Of a stretch of 63,104 nucleotides of DNA, positions 62,684-63,104 are shown piece by piece. A model generated the notes under the pieces. It saw only the letters and a list, made by a program, of their open reading frames with translations, had not been told where the DNA came from and ran no database searches. This DNA is from Salinarimonas rosea DSM 21201 (lineage in GTDB: Bacteria > Pseudomonadota > Alphaproteobacteria > Rhizobiales > Beijerinckiaceae). The position numbers and the translations under genes are program-made. Where the stretch lies: the NCBI RefSeq assembly GCF_000429045.1, contig NZ_AUBC01000027.1, positions 1 to 63,104 of the forward strand. The letters are read 5' to 3'. Numbering within the stretch: the first letter of the stretch is position 1; the number at the start of each line of letters is the position of its first letter.

Positions 62684-63104
62684 CTACAGGGCCACGTCGT
62701 AGTTCGAGGGCCTCGCCTCCGCGGGGATGTCGACCCAGTGACGGGCGCGCTCGAAGGGATAGGCCGGAAGGCCGACCCGCCGCAGCGGCCGCTCGCCGCA
62801 GCGCCGTCCCGGGTCGATGCGCCCGCCACGCGCCCAGAGCGCGCCGAGCACGCGCAGGAGACCCGCGTCCTCGGCGAGGGCGTCGAGGGTCGCGGCGACG
62901 TCGCAGCCATCGGCGTCGAGGCCGAGCAGGATGCCGCGGCTCGCGGCGCGCAATGCGTCGAGCGTCGCGACGTCGCTGGCGCTGGGCTGGAGCGTCGCCT
63001 CGGCGAGGGCCTGCGCGTCGAGCGTCGCGCCCGGCGCCCACAGCTCGCGCCCGTCGAGCGTCCACAGCGCCGGACCCTCGGCGGCGGGGCTCGCCGCCGC
63101 GAAG
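62684..63104 (-). CDS. Polyketide synthase C-terminal fragment (end of AT region), partial
   Basis: Only the last 140 codons are in the window; the frame runs off the right edge. The segment LRRVGLPAYPFERARHWVD is the post-AT linker signature of modular PKS proteins, after LGALWARGGRIDPGRR. The protein then ends about 14 residues later (PSNYDVAL), with no ACP, KR or thioesterase following. A C-terminal AT is uncommon and suggests a split module or an AT placed last. Confidence 0.75.
   Translation of the reverse strand, partial: FAAASPAAEGPALWTLDGRELWAPGATLDAQALAEATLQPSASDVATLDALRAASRGILLGLDADGCDVAATLDALAEDAGLLRVLGALWARGGRIDPGRRCGERPLRRVGLPAYPFERARHWVDIPAEARPSNYDVAL

Noticed and set aside
60181-62910. 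Single 909-codon protein joining ligase, transporter and PKS frames
   Set aside because: The frame crosses clear stop/start overlaps at 61422-61425 and the right-hand part is a shadow; the MFS gene begins at 61425.

Overview
The window is high-GC DNA (about 70% by eye, with codons mostly ending in G or C). The gene set points to an alphaproteobacterium, most likely Hyphomicrobiales (Rhizobiales). Supporting signs are the S10-spc-alpha superoperon with alphaproteobacterial features (GTG-started rpoA with the [11 protein letters not shown]-terminus, secY-adk-rpsM-rpsK-rpoA-rplQ order, no rpsD), a DUF2336 protein, Sox genes, and Tat-exported TRAP and SoxB proteins. Genus and species cannot be fixed from the sequence alone.

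Layout. 1-15980: tuf, then the ribosomal superoperon rpsJ-rplC-rplD-rplW-rplB-rpsS-rplV-rpsC-rplP-rpmC-rpsQ-rplN-rplX-rplE-rpsN-rpsH-rplF-rplR-rpsE-rpmD-rplO-secY-adk-rpsM-rpsK-rpoA-rplQ. It closes with a strong terminator and contains internal promoter-like sites before rplN and rpsM. 15988-21751: an EamA exporter, a small secreted protein, a chemoreceptor and a malic enzyme (maeB). 21862-25809: a urease operon (ureD, fused ureAB, ureC) with a VapBC-like toxin-antitoxin pair inserted between the structural subunit genes; ureEFG are not in the window. 25996-27990: a YeeE/YedE transporter and an inositol-phosphatase family gene. 28287-38160: a thiosulfate/sulfide oxidation locus. soxAX runs leftward, and soxYZBCD, a flavocytochrome c sulfide dehydrogenase pair, a SoxH-like metallo-beta-lactamase and a cytochrome c run rightward from a shared 388-bp control region.

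38440-42650: an ABC exporter, rpmE, tRNA-Thr(UGU) and, directly behind the tRNA, a small islet of foreign-looking DNA (degenerate reading frames, an EEP-family nuclease/phosphatase gene, a phosphotransferase remnant). 42857-49588: a second chemoreceptor, a DUF2336 protein and a TRAP transporter whose binding-protein gene converges on its membrane genes. 49773-52647: speD-speE (spermidine synthesis) and an autotransporter barrel that has lost its passenger. 52757-58068: a tightly overlapped xdhA-xdhB-xdhC-guanine deaminase operon. 58071-63104: the 3' end of a polyketide-type biosynthetic cluster (PKS C-terminus, ATP-grasp ligase, MFS exporter, M20 hydrolase, type II thioesterase) cut by the window edge.

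Together these describe a chemotactic heterotroph able to gain electrons from reduced sulfur and nitrogen from purines and urea. The least explained parts are the biosynthetic cluster at the right edge, the toxin-antitoxin pair inside the urease operon, and the tRNA-Thr islet.
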